Origin: Chryseobacterium sp. MEBOG06
GTDB lineage: Bacteria; Bacteroidota; Bacteroidia; Flavobacteriales; Weeksellaceae
NCBI RefSeq assembly: GCF_021869765.1
Contig: NZ_CP084580.1
Location: 4,588,001 to 4,652,000 of the forward strand
DNA length: 64,000 nt
Direction: 5' to 3'
The notes under the pieces were generated by a model. That model made no database searches. It was not told the DNA's origin and saw only the letters and a list, made by a program, of their open reading frames with translations. Positions within the stretch are counted from its first letter, which is position 1. Each line of letters starts with the position of its first letter. Of this stretch, positions 27,246 through 34,632 are shown piece by piece. Position numbers and translations under genes: made by a program.

Positions 27246-27365
27246 TTACTTTTTAGCTTTTTCTTCAGAAGTTACAACAGATTTTGACGCTTTTCTGGGT
27301 CTTCTTTTCCCATAGCTTCCGGCGTTGATTTTTCCTCTTCTGGACTTCTTGTCTCCTTTTCCCAT
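27246..27365 (-). CDS. 30S ribosomal protein THX
   Basis: A 39-residue gene too short for most ORF calling. The ATG is at 27363-27365 and the TAA at 27246-27248. The protein starts MGKGDKKSRRGKINAGSYGK and continues RRPRKASKSV, the hallmark of the THX (Thx) family of tiny basic proteins bound to 16S rRNA in the 30S head. The Lys/Arg content and the GKGDKKSRRGKI motif leave little doubt. It is convergent with the DUF937 gene and shares its terminator. Confidence 0.92.
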   Translation of the reverse strand: MGKGDKKSRRGKINAGSYGKRRPRKASKSVVTSEEKAKK

Positions 27366-27541
27366 AATAATAAGTATTTTGTTGTTATAACGAATTTAAA
27401 AAATATGTATTTAAAATCAAAAAATTACCCGTAAAAGTTTCTAAAATATTTTGTTCAAAGTCGAGAACCTCTTCTGTAAAATAATGTACTTAAATTAAAA
27501 ATATCTATTCTTTTCTCTTTTAAATAAATGGAAATCAAAAT
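27366..27541. other. AT-rich spacer upstream of the T9SS remnant
   Basis: About 175 very AT-rich bases between the THX start and the decayed gene downstream. Nothing else recognised. Confidence 0.35.
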
Positions 27542-28010
27542 TTTAATAGAGAATACTAATGGGATACTGATCCAGGATAAGGAAATACAATAGCATTAGC
27601 AGCCCTGGACGGTAATTTTGATAATGTGATAGAAGATATACTTCAAGATACATCATTTATTCCTTGTGCTAATGGATTTCATACTTTTACAATTCGACTT
27701 AAAGACAGCCAGGGAAATTGGGGACAGGTCTTTCAAAATATAGTTCATACGGGAAGCCTTCCCGTAACAGGAGCAGAAACTCTTACAAACGGAGAATATT
27801 TATGGGATAATGATCCGGGAGGATGATATTTTAAATTTCAACGCAACCGGTAAAATGAATATTTATTCATCCGAAGGAAGGCTGGTACTCTCTAAAGATA
27901 ATGCAGATGGAAGTAAAGGAATAAATGTATCATCACTTATTAAAGGAAATTACATTTTAACAATATAAAATAAAGAAGGAAGATTCTTTTCTAAATTTAT
28001 TAAGAAATAA
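27542..28010 (+). pseudogene. Decayed T9SS surface-protein remnant
   Basis: In one frame the sequence reads EY*WDTDPG*GNTIALAALDG, then FHTFTIRLKDSQGNWGQVF, then a second repeat start EYLWDNDPGG followed by a stop. In a different frame it continues ILNFNATGKMNIYSSEGRL … VSSLIKGNYILTI*, ending KFIKK. This is the WDxDPGxG repeat of flavobacterial surface proteins joined to a T9SS type A sorting tail. Two stop codons sit inside the repeat, one inside the tail, and an internal deletion near 27822-27830 has removed what lay between. The first stop aligns with the TTA of the second repeat (TTA to TAA). No intact protein can be made. A fragment of 66 residues at 27626-27826 is the largest open piece. 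Confidence 0.82.
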
Positions 28011-28065
28011 TTCCATTCAAAATAAATGATGATGGCTTTTATAAAAAATTTCAATACATCCTATT

Positions 28066-28091
28066 AGAAAAACTTCCTTCGGAAAGTTTTT
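28066..28091 (+). terminator. Terminator-like hairpin
   Basis: AAAAACTT-CC-TTC-GG-a-AAGTTTTT with a T run, probably the old terminator of the remnant gene. The MATE gene ends convergently 30 bases later. Confidence 0.6.
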
Positions 28092-28121
28092 TTAGTTTTT
28101 GGGATCTTTCATATACACCAT

Positions 28122-29516
28122 CTAAACCTTCACCGTTTTCCATCTCCCTTTTTTAAACAAAATAAAGGCAATTACAGTAATCAATGCTTCAGCTGCAGGA
28201 ATTGAGATAAACACTCCTTTTGGGCCCATTTCACAATGCTTGGAAAGAAAATAAGCCAAAGGGATCTGAAATAACCAAAATCCAAAAAAGTTTACCCAGG
28301 TTGGTGTCCAGGTGTCACCTGCCCCGTTGAATGCATTGATCATCACCATCCCGATTCCATAGAAAATAAAGCCTGTACTCATTATATGAAGTGCATTTTC
28401 AGCAAATTCTTTAATTTCAACCTCTTGGGTGAAAAAACTTACCAGGAAATTTCCCATAAAAACAAAGATTAAGCTCACTATCAACATAAAGACCGCATTA
28501 TACTTCACTGTTTTCATAACAGACTGCTCTGCCCGTCCCATTTCATTAGCCCCCATATTCTGTCCGACCAAAGTAGAGGCAGCATTACTCAATCCCCAGG
28601 CCGGAAGTATAAAAAACATCATCAGCCTCAATGCAGTCTGGTAACCAGCTGAAGCATTTTCGCCTCCGGTAGTAGCAACGAGCTCCGCAAGAAAAATCCA
28701 GCTGCATGAAGCAATTACAAACTGAAATATTCCCGGAGTAGCTATTTTTATAATAGATTTGATTAAATCATAATGGGGTTTAAAATAATTCAGCTTAATC
28801 CGGATCTGTGTATCTGCTATTAAAAGATGATACAGCTGATAGATCACCCCGATACTTCTTCCTATAGTAGTTGCTAATGCTGCTCCGGTAAGCCCTAAAG
28901 CAGGAACAGGTCCTAAACCCTTGATCAGGATCGGGCAAAGAATAATATTGGCAATATTCGCTATCCATAAACTTTTCATGGCAATCATTGCATTTCCTGC
29001 ACCTCTGAAAATACCATTGATTAAAAATAAAAGCATAATAATTGTACTGCTTCCCATCATGATTCTTGTAAAGTCTTTTCCATAAGCAGCAGCTTCGGGT
29101 GTTGCCCCCATCAGAATCAGTATTTTTTCAGCATATATTACTCCCAGCAAGCTTAAAATAAGTGTTATAACAAATGAAACCAACACTACCTGTGCAGCAC
29201 TTCTGGAAGCCTGTTCAGGATTTTTTTCACCAATCCTTCTTGCCACTAAAGCTGTAGCAGCCATACTCATTCCGATCGCAATAGAATACATAATTGAAAG
29301 TACAGACTCCGTAAGCCCTACTGTCTGAATAGCAAAACCACTTTCTTTCAAATGCCCCACAAAATAAAGATCAACTAGTGCAAATACAGATTCCATAGCC
29401 ATCTCCAGCATCATCGGAATAGCTAAAAGCAAAACAGCACTTCTGATATTCACCTTGGTAAAATCTATATCCTCTCCACTGAAAGCTTTTTTCAAAAAAT
29501 CAACATATTTCATCAT
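28122..29516 (-). CDS. MATE family efflux transporter
   Basis: 464 residues with about 12 membrane helices in two related halves. Each half has an NIRSAVLLLAIPMMLEM- or IIKIATPGIFQFVIAS-type opening helix. ALVDLYFVGHLKE and the paired segment with QNMGANEMGRAEQSV are typical of the family. These pumps export drugs or metabolites in exchange for Na+ or H+. The start could be the second Met (29513). The likely substrate is unknown. Confidence 0.93.
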   Translation of the reverse strand: MMKYVDFLKKAFSGEDIDFTKVNIRSAVLLLAIPMMLEMAMESVFALVDLYFVGHLKESGFAIQTVGLTESVLSIMYSIAIGMSMAATALVARRIGEKNPEQASRSAAQVVLVSFVITLILSLLGVIYAEKILILMGATPEAAAYGKDFTRIMMGSSTIIMLLFLINGIFRGAGNAMIAMKSLWIANIANIILCPILIKGLGPVPALGLTGAALATTIGRSIGVIYQLYHLLIADTQIRIKLNYFKPHYDLIKSIIKIATPGIFQFVIASCSWIFLAELVATTGGENASAGYQTALRLMMFFILPAWGLSNAASTLVGQNMGANEMGRAEQSVMKTVKYNAVFMLIVSLIFVFMGNFLVSFFTQEVEIKEFAENALHIMSTGFIFYGIGMVMINAFNGAGDTWTPTWVNFFGFWLFQIPLAYFLSKHCEMGPKGVFISIPAAEALITVIAFILFKKGRWKTVKV

Positions 29517-29542
29517 TTTACAATCAATAATTTATTTAAACC

Positions 29543-29550
29543 CAAAAATA
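29543..29550 (-). promoter_or_regulatory. Promoter -7 box (TATTTTTG) for the MATE gene
   Basis: TAnnTTTG on the minus strand, 26 bases before the start codon. Confidence 0.45.
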
Positions 29551-29598
29551 CAAATCCAATTATTAGTAAAACTTAGCAATTGATAATAAAATTTAATT

Positions 29599-29606
29599 TA
29601 GATTTG
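29599..29606 (+). promoter_or_regulatory. Promoter -7 box (TAGATTTG) for the ankyrin gene
   Basis: TAnnTTTG, 22 bases before the ATG at 29629. Confidence 0.5.
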
Positions 29607-29628
29607 TATATTCTTAAAAATTATCCTT

Positions 29629-29988
29629 ATGAAAAAAATAATCTCTACCACCTTTCTATTTGGAGCGTTATTATGTGCCAATATGTTTTCTGCTCAAAAG
29701 ATGACACAGGAAAAAATGAAAGCCATTTATACTGATGATGTAACACAATTCAAAAAACAATTTACACCAGGAGATTACAACAAATGTTTTACGATAGGTA
29801 ACGAATCTTTTACACCCCTTGGATTCAGTACATTATCAACAAAAAAAACTATCGTAAAGTTTCTGCTGGACAGTAAAGTGAACATTAATAAAAAATGTCA
29901 AAACCAGACTCCTCTTGAAATTGCAGAAAGTTCAAAAAACGTGGAGATCGCGCAATATTTGATTGAAAGAGGAGCAAAAAGAGATTAA
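29629..29988 (+). CDS. Small secreted ankyrin-repeat protein
   Basis: 119 residues. The signal peptide ends near CANMFSAQ (residue 23). The rest is a short ankyrin solenoid of about two repeats: FTPLGFSTLSTKKTIVKFLL and QTPLEIAESSKNVEIAQYLI, ending IERGAKRD. Such proteins are periplasmic binding modules. It is flanked by its own promoter box and terminator. The partner is unknown. Confidence 0.85.
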   Translation: MKKIISTTFLFGALLCANMFSAQKMTQEKMKAIYTDDVTQFKKQFTPGDYNKCFTIGNESFTPLGFSTLSTKKTIVKFLLDSKVNINKKCQNQTPLEIAESSKNVEIAQYLIERGAKRD

Positions 29989-30008
29989 AAAATCTTATTA
30001 CCATACCC

Positions 30009-30033
30009 AAAAACTTCCATTTCGGAAGTTTTT
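30009..30033 (+). terminator. Terminator after the ankyrin gene
   Basis: AAAAACTTCC / GGAAGTTTTT around a 5-base loop, followed by further T. Confidence 0.88.
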
Positions 30034-30059
30034 TTTATTTATAAAACCTGCAAAAATCT

Positions 30060-30067
30060 TATCTTTG
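30060..30067 (+). promoter_or_regulatory. Promoter -7 box (TATCTTTG) for aspS
   Basis: Consensus TAnnTTTG, 60 bases upstream of the chosen ATG. Confidence 0.6.
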
Positions 30068-30127
30068 CCAACGAAAAAAATAAGGTTCAGGGCTGAACCT
30101 TAAACATTGAACTTTAAACAAATAATT

Positions 30128-31882
30128 ATGTTTCGATCACACACCAACGGAGAGCTTTCTCTGAAAAATCTGAATGAAGAAGTTACACTATCCGGATGGG
30201 TACAGACTATCCGTGATAAAGGATTTATGATTTGGGTAGATCTTCGAGATCGATACGGAATTACTCAGCTTGTTTTTGATCAGGACCGTTCTTCAGCACA
30301 GCTTATGGAAGAGGCTAAGAAATTAGGACGTGAATTTGTGATTCAGGCTACCGGAAAAGTAATTGAAAGAGTAAGTAAAAATCCAAATATTCCAACTGGA
30401 GAAATTGAAATTTTAGTAGAGAAACTAACGATTCTGAATGATTCTCAACTTCCTCCTTTCACCATTGAAGATGAAACGGATGGTGGTGAAGAATTAAGAA
30501 TGAAATACCGTTATCTGGATATCAGAAGGAACCCGGTAAAGGATAAATTGATCTTCCGTCATAAAATGGCACAGAAAGTAAGAAATTATTTATCTGATGA
30601 AGGCTTCATTGAAGTGGAAACTCCTGTTTTGATCAAATCTACTCCGGAAGGGGCAAGGGACTTTGTAGTACCAAGCAGAATGAATCCGGGACAATTCTAT
30701 GCATTGCCACAGTCTCCACAAACTTTCAAGCAGCTTTTGATGGTAGGTGGAATGGATAAATATTTCCAGATTGTAAAATGTTTCCGTGATGAGGATTTAA
30801 GAGCTGACAGACAACCGGAATTTACACAGATTGACTGTGAAATGGCTTTTGTAGAGCAGGAAGATGTCATGAATGTTTTTGAAGGAATGACCAAAACTCT
30901 TATTAAGGACATTACAGGTCAGGAATTCGGAGATTTCCCAAGAATGACTTTCGCTGATGCGATGAAAAAATATGGAAATGACAAACCGGACATCCGTTTC
31001 GGAATGGAATTCGTAGAGCTTAATGAGCTGGTAAAAGGAAAAGACTTTAAAATATTTGACGATGCTGAATTGGTTGTGGGAATCAATGTAGAAGGATGTG
31101 CAGAATATACCAGAAAGCAAATTGATGAGCTTGTAGATTGGGTAAAACGTCCTCAGGTAGGAGCTTCAGGAATGGTTTGGGCAAAATTCCAGAATGACGG
31201 AGTGAAGACCTCATCGGTGAATAAATTCTACAACGAAGAAGATCTAGCTAAGATCATTGAAAAATTCGGAGCTAAAGAAGGAGACCTGATGCTGATCCTT
31301 TCCGGAAACGAAAACAAAGTAAGAGCTCAGCTTTCTGCATTGAGAATGGAGCTTGGAAATCGTTTAGGATTAAGAAAAGGAGATGTATTTGCACCACTTT
31401 GGGTAGTAGACTTTCCATTATTGGAATTTGATGAAGAAAGTGGACGTTATCACGCAATGCACCACCCTTTCACTTCTCCAAAACCTGAAGATATACACTT
31501 ATTAGAAACTGATCCCGGAAAGGCAAGAGCCAATGCTTATGATATGGTTCTTAACGGAAATGAAATTGGAGGAGGATCTATCAGAATTTTCAATAAAGAG
31601 CTACAGTCTAAAATGTTTGACCTGTTAGGATTCACAAGAGAGGAAGCTGAAGCTCAGTTTGGATTCTTAATGAATGCCTTCAAATACGGAGCTCCTCCAC
31701 ACGGTGGTTTAGCATTCGGATTTGACCGTTTGGTAGCAATCCTTGATGGAAATGAGGTAATCAGAGATTATATTGCATTCCCTAAGAACAATTCAGGGCG
31801 AGATGTAATGATCGATGCACCTGCTTCTATTGCTAATGCACAGCTCGATGAACTAGAATTAAAGTTAGATTTAAAAGCATAA
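30128..31882 (+). CDS. aspS: Aspartate-tRNA ligase
   Basis: 584 residues from MFRSHTNGELSLKNLNEEV, the conserved start; an ATG seven codons upstream is in frame but is not conserved. An N-terminal OB-fold anticodon domain (about 1-110) precedes the class II catalytic core. The core has motif 2 in FQIVKCFRDEDLRADRQPEF near residue 222, a bacterial GAD insert, and motif 3 GAPPHGGLAFGFDRLVAIL near residue 530. It charges tRNA-Asp. Length and motifs are complete. Confidence 0.97.
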   Translation: MFRSHTNGELSLKNLNEEVTLSGWVQTIRDKGFMIWVDLRDRYGITQLVFDQDRSSAQLMEEAKKLGREFVIQATGKVIERVSKNPNIPTGEIEILVEKLTILNDSQLPPFTIEDETDGGEELRMKYRYLDIRRNPVKDKLIFRHKMAQKVRNYLSDEGFIEVETPVLIKSTPEGARDFVVPSRMNPGQFYALPQSPQTFKQLLMVGGMDKYFQIVKCFRDEDLRADRQPEFTQIDCEMAFVEQEDVMNVFEGMTKTLIKDITGQEFGDFPRMTFADAMKKYGNDKPDIRFGMEFVELNELVKGKDFKIFDDAELVVGINVEGCAEYTRKQIDELVDWVKRPQVGASGMVWAKFQNDGVKTSSVNKFYNEEDLAKIIEKFGAKEGDLMLILSGNENKVRAQLSALRMELGNRLGLRKGDVFAPLWVVDFPLLEFDEESGRYHAMHHPFTSPKPEDIHLLETDPGKARANAYDMVLNGNEIGGGSIRIFNKELQSKMFDLLGFTREEAEAQFGFLMNAFKYGAPPHGGLAFGFDRLVAILDGNEVIRDYIAFPKNNSGRDVMIDAPASIANAQLDELELKLDLKA

Positions 31883-31886
31883 ATTT

Positions 31887-31914
31887 AAAGCGGGGCAGTT
31901 GCCCCGCTTTTTTT
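31887..31914 (+). terminator. Terminator after aspS
   Basis: AAAGCGGGGCA / TGCCCCGCTTT stem with a 2-base nominal loop, followed by TTTT. Confidence 0.92.
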
Positions 31915-31962
31915 ATTACCTTAACCAGCGATGAGAATTTAATTTCACTTAAAACAAAAACA

Positions 31963-32382
31963 ATGAATTTTAATAAATTAACTCCTGAATTACTGGTAAG
32001 CGATATCAATCAATCTAACCTATTTTATATACAGTATCTTGGCTTTACCCTAGAATATGAACGAAAGGAAGACCAATTTATGCTGATTTCTTATGAAGGA
32101 TCTCAATTTATGCTCGAACAAGACCATTCTGAAGCATGGATTACAGAGGTACCTGTTTTCCCAAGGGGAAGAGGTGTTAATTTTCAGATTGAAGTAAGCA
32201 GTTTAAGTACTATTATAGCAAAAATTAAAGAATACAATCTTACCTATTTCAAAGAACCAAAAGAACAATGGTATAGAATAAATGATCAGGAAGAAGGAGT
32301 CAAAGAATTATTAATTCAAGATCAGGACGGATACCTCTTAAGATTTCAGGAATACCTGGGTGAACGAGATTATAAAGGATAA
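31963..32382 (+). CDS. VOC family (glyoxalase/bleomycin-resistance fold) protein
   Basis: 139 residues with two beta-alpha-beta modules: TPELLVSDINQSNLFYIQYL, then FQIEVSSLSTIIAKIKEYN, ending DQDGYLLRFQEYLG. The layout is that of bleomycin-binding-type VOC proteins, which sequester drugs or bind metals. EGSQFMLEQDH and QDQDGYLLRF carry candidate ligands. Small, soluble and single. The substrate is unknown. Confidence 0.86.
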   Translation: MNFNKLTPELLVSDINQSNLFYIQYLGFTLEYERKEDQFMLISYEGSQFMLEQDHSEAWITEVPVFPRGRGVNFQIEVSSLSTIIAKIKEYNLTYFKEPKEQWYRINDQEEGVKELLIQDQDGYLLRFQEYLGERDYKG

Positions 32383-32415
32383 ATCTGATCTTAAGCTTTA
32401 AAAAACGAAAAAAAC

Positions 32416-32453
32416 AAAATACAAAGCGGAAAATAACTCCCGCTTTGTATTTT
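32416..32453. terminator. Bidirectional terminator between VOC gene and purA
   Basis: AAAATACAAAGCGG / CCGCTTTGTATTTT, symmetrical with A/T runs on both sides. It serves both convergent genes. Confidence 0.85.
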
Positions 32454-32462
32454 GATATAAAC

Positions 32463-33731
32463 TTATTTCATTTTCAGCATCTGCTCTCTTCCAGCCCCTA
32501 TGGAAAGATAAGTAACCGGAACTTCCAGCTCCGTTTCCAGAAATGATAAAAACTCTTTTAATTCTGAAGGCAATTCAGAACTGCTTTTCATATTGGCAAA
32601 ATCTGCATTCCAGCCCTGCATCCATTTAAGAACGGGTTTCGCATTTTCCGGAAGTACCCCGGAAACGGTTTGTAATGTACCATCTTCAAGCTCATAATGA
32701 GTACAAATAGCAACAGATTTCAGTCCGCTTAAAACATCAGATTTTGTTAATACCAACTGAGTTACCCCATTGATCATCACCGCGTATTTCAAAGCAGGCA
32801 AATCTAACCATCCCGTTCTTCTTGGACGTCCGGTGTTAGAACCAAATTCCCTTCCCTTCGTTCTTATCTCATCACCTTGTTCATTAAAAAGTTCTGTTGG
32901 AAATACTCCGTTCCCTACTCTTGTACAATATACCTTAGCAATCCCATATATTTCTTCGATTTTTTTTGGTGAAATCCCCAATCCACTGCTGGCTCCCGAT
33001 GCCGTTGTGGAAGAAGATGTAACATAAGGATAGGTACCATGATCAATATCCAGCATTGCGGCCTGAGAACCCTCCGCCAATATCTTTTTCCCTTCAGACA
33101 AAGCTTTATTCAAATAGATCTCGGTTTCTGTACAATTGAATATTTTCAGAAAATCTACTGCTTCAAAAAACTCATTGTTTATTTCCTCCAGAGAAGGTAG
33201 AATCATATTCCCCTCTGCAAGCATTTTGTAATCTCTTTCTACAATATGCTGAACTTTACTTTTGAAATCCGGAGAATATATATCTCCCATTCTTACGTTC
33301 TGTCTTAAAATTTTGTTTGAATAAGCTTGTGCAATACCATTTTTAGTGGTTCCAATCGTTGTATAGTCAGGGTCATCTTCCATGAAAATATCCAGAAGCT
33401 TGTGGGTAGGCAAAACCAAATGGGCTTTTCGGGAAATAATAATATTTTCTTCAGGGCGAACAGTTTCGTCAAATGCTTTAAGATTCAAAATCTCTTTTTT
33501 AAAACTTACAGGATCCAAAACAGTTCCCGTTCCAATTACATTCTGAACTTCCTTCATGAAGATTCCTGAAGGAACCATTTTAAGCGTAATTCTTCTACCG
33601 TTTCGCTCTATACTGTGTCCAGCATTAGATCCTCCGTTAAAGCGAGCTGTAATGTCATAATTTTCACTGATAAGGTCAATAAACTTTCCTTTCCCTTCAT
33701 CTCCCCATTGCAGTCCTAATACGATATCCAT
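32463..33731 (-). CDS. purA: Adenylosuccinate synthase
   Basis: 422 residues. GTP-dependent first step from IMP to AMP. The N-terminal GTP-binding loop is GLQWGDEGKGKFIDLI at residues 6-21. NGGSNAGHSIE, IGTTKNGIAQAYSNK, GTYPYVTSSSTTASG and TRVGNGVFPTEL follow in the family order. Length is normal. A promoter box lies 20 bases upstream and a Crp/Fnr-type operator-like repeat about 30 bases further. Confidence 0.97.
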   Translation of the reverse strand: MDIVLGLQWGDEGKGKFIDLISENYDITARFNGGSNAGHSIERNGRRITLKMVPSGIFMKEVQNVIGTGTVLDPVSFKKEILNLKAFDETVRPEENIIISRKAHLVLPTHKLLDIFMEDDPDYTTIGTTKNGIAQAYSNKILRQNVRMGDIYSPDFKSKVQHIVERDYKMLAEGNMILPSLEEINNEFFEAVDFLKIFNCTETEIYLNKALSEGKKILAEGSQAAMLDIDHGTYPYVTSSSTTASGASSGLGISPKKIEEIYGIAKVYCTRVGNGVFPTELFNEQGDEIRTKGREFGSNTGRPRRTGWLDLPALKYAVMINGVTQLVLTKSDVLSGLKSVAICTHYELEDGTLQTVSGVLPENAKPVLKWMQGWNADFANMKSSSELPSELKEFLSFLETELEVPVTYLSIGAGREQMLKMK

Positions 33732-33750
33732 ATATTTAAATTTTATGCTG

Positions 33751-33758
33751 CAAAGCTA
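33751..33758 (-). promoter_or_regulatory. Promoter -7 box (TAGCTTTG) for purA
   Basis: TAnnTTTG on the minus strand, 20 bases before the purA start codon. No -33 TTG was found; an activator site in its place would be consistent with the repeat at 33781-33798. Confidence 0.55.
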
Positions 33759-33780
33759 TGAAGGTTTGAAAGTGAGGCCA

Positions 33781-33798
33781 TTGCCATTTGGCAAAAAG
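33781..33798. promoter_or_regulatory. Putative Crp/Fnr-type operator upstream of purA
   Basis: TTGCCATTTGGCAAAAAG. The first 14 bases form a perfect TTGCC-N4-GGCAA inverted repeat, the architecture of FNR sites. A 16/18 match lies upstream of the neighbouring Crp/Fnr gene. Its centre falls about 42 bases before the expected purA transcription start. Confidence 0.5.
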
Positions 33799-33905
33799 GA
33801 AGTGCTTTTTGTAAAATGTATTATGTAAAAGTATTAATGAAAGATAAAGAATTTTAAACATCACAAAATAAACTATAAACATCGTCCAAACACTCTTACC
33901 TCTCC

Positions 33906-34475
33906 CTATACTATATTCCTTCTGATACGGCTTAATGATGAGGGGGTAACTCCAAGATAAGAAGCCAGCATAGATTGCGGAACTCTATTGGCTAATCCCG
34001 GATAGTGGTTTAAAAAATGGAGATAGCGGGATTTTGCATCCTGATTAAGCATGATGCTTGCTACTTTCAATTTATTCTCTACAACGAATGCATGAATTCT
34101 GGCAAATAAAACCGGCCATATTTTAATTTCTTTCTCTAATACCTTAAAATGGTCAAGATCAATCACAAGGACTACTGCATCTGTAATTGCTTCGATATAT
34201 TCATGAGCCGGAAGCTGATCAGTAAACCCTTGAAAATCGCCAATAAACCGACCTTCATAGATGAAATAACGGGTAAAATCATCCCCATCTTTATTGTAAT
34301 ATAGGGAACGAAATACACCTTCTTTTACAAAAGCAATCGTTTGGCTTACCTTTCCCGCTTCTATAAAAGGATCTCCTTTCTGCACTTTAATTTTCTGAAT
34401 TCCCTGTGCAATCAAAAGTTCGTCCTGTTCGTTCAGGATTCCAAATTTTTTAATGTAGTTAAAAAGCTCTTCCAT
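33906..34475 (-). CDS. Crp/Fnr family transcriptional regulator
   Basis: 189 residues from MEELFNYIKKFGILNEQDE; a longer start at 34535 would add 20 non-conserved residues and cover the upstream promoter region. A cyclic-nucleotide-binding fold spans about 10-120 (GDPFIEAGKVSQTIAFVKEG, YEGRFIGDFQGF). A C-terminal winged helix-turn-helix ends QSMLASYLGVTPSSLSRIRR. No cysteine cluster for an FNR iron-sulfur centre is visible, and the residues for cAMP phosphate binding are not conserved, so the ligand is unknown. An operator-like repeat lies 61-78 bases upstream and its near-copy is upstream of purA. Confidence 0.9.
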   Translation of the reverse strand: MEELFNYIKKFGILNEQDELLIAQGIQKIKVQKGDPFIEAGKVSQTIAFVKEGVFRSLYYNKDGDDFTRYFIYEGRFIGDFQGFTDQLPAHEYIEAITDAVVLVIDLDHFKVLEKEIKIWPVLFARIHAFVVENKLKVASIMLNQDAKSRYLHFLNHYPGLANRVPQSMLASYLGVTPSSLSRIRRNIV

Positions 34476-34535
34476 GTTTTGTTTTATCCACAGAGTGCGG
34501 AAAGATAAAGGTATAAAAGTGGTTTGTAAAAACAA

Positions 34536-34553
34536 TTGTCATTTGGTAAAAAG
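34536..34553. promoter_or_regulatory. Putative Crp/Fnr-type operator upstream of the regulator gene
   Basis: TTGTCATTTGGTAAAAAG, 16 of 18 identical to the site at 33781-33798 and in the same orientation. The inverted repeat is less symmetrical here. A -7-like box (TATCTTTC, 34500-34507 on the minus strand) lies downstream. This position fits autoregulation. Confidence 0.45.
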
Positions 34554-34599
34554 CAATTTTAAAATTTTGCTGCAAATTAATCAGTATTGATAGATGTAA

Positions 34600-34632
34600 A
34601 AAATAAAGACGATAAAGTCCCGTCTTTATTTT
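34600..34632 (-). terminator. Terminator of the delta-60-repeat T9SS gene
   Basis: AAAATAAAGACG / CGTCTTTATTTT stem directly after the stop codon, with an A/T run. Confidence 0.82.
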
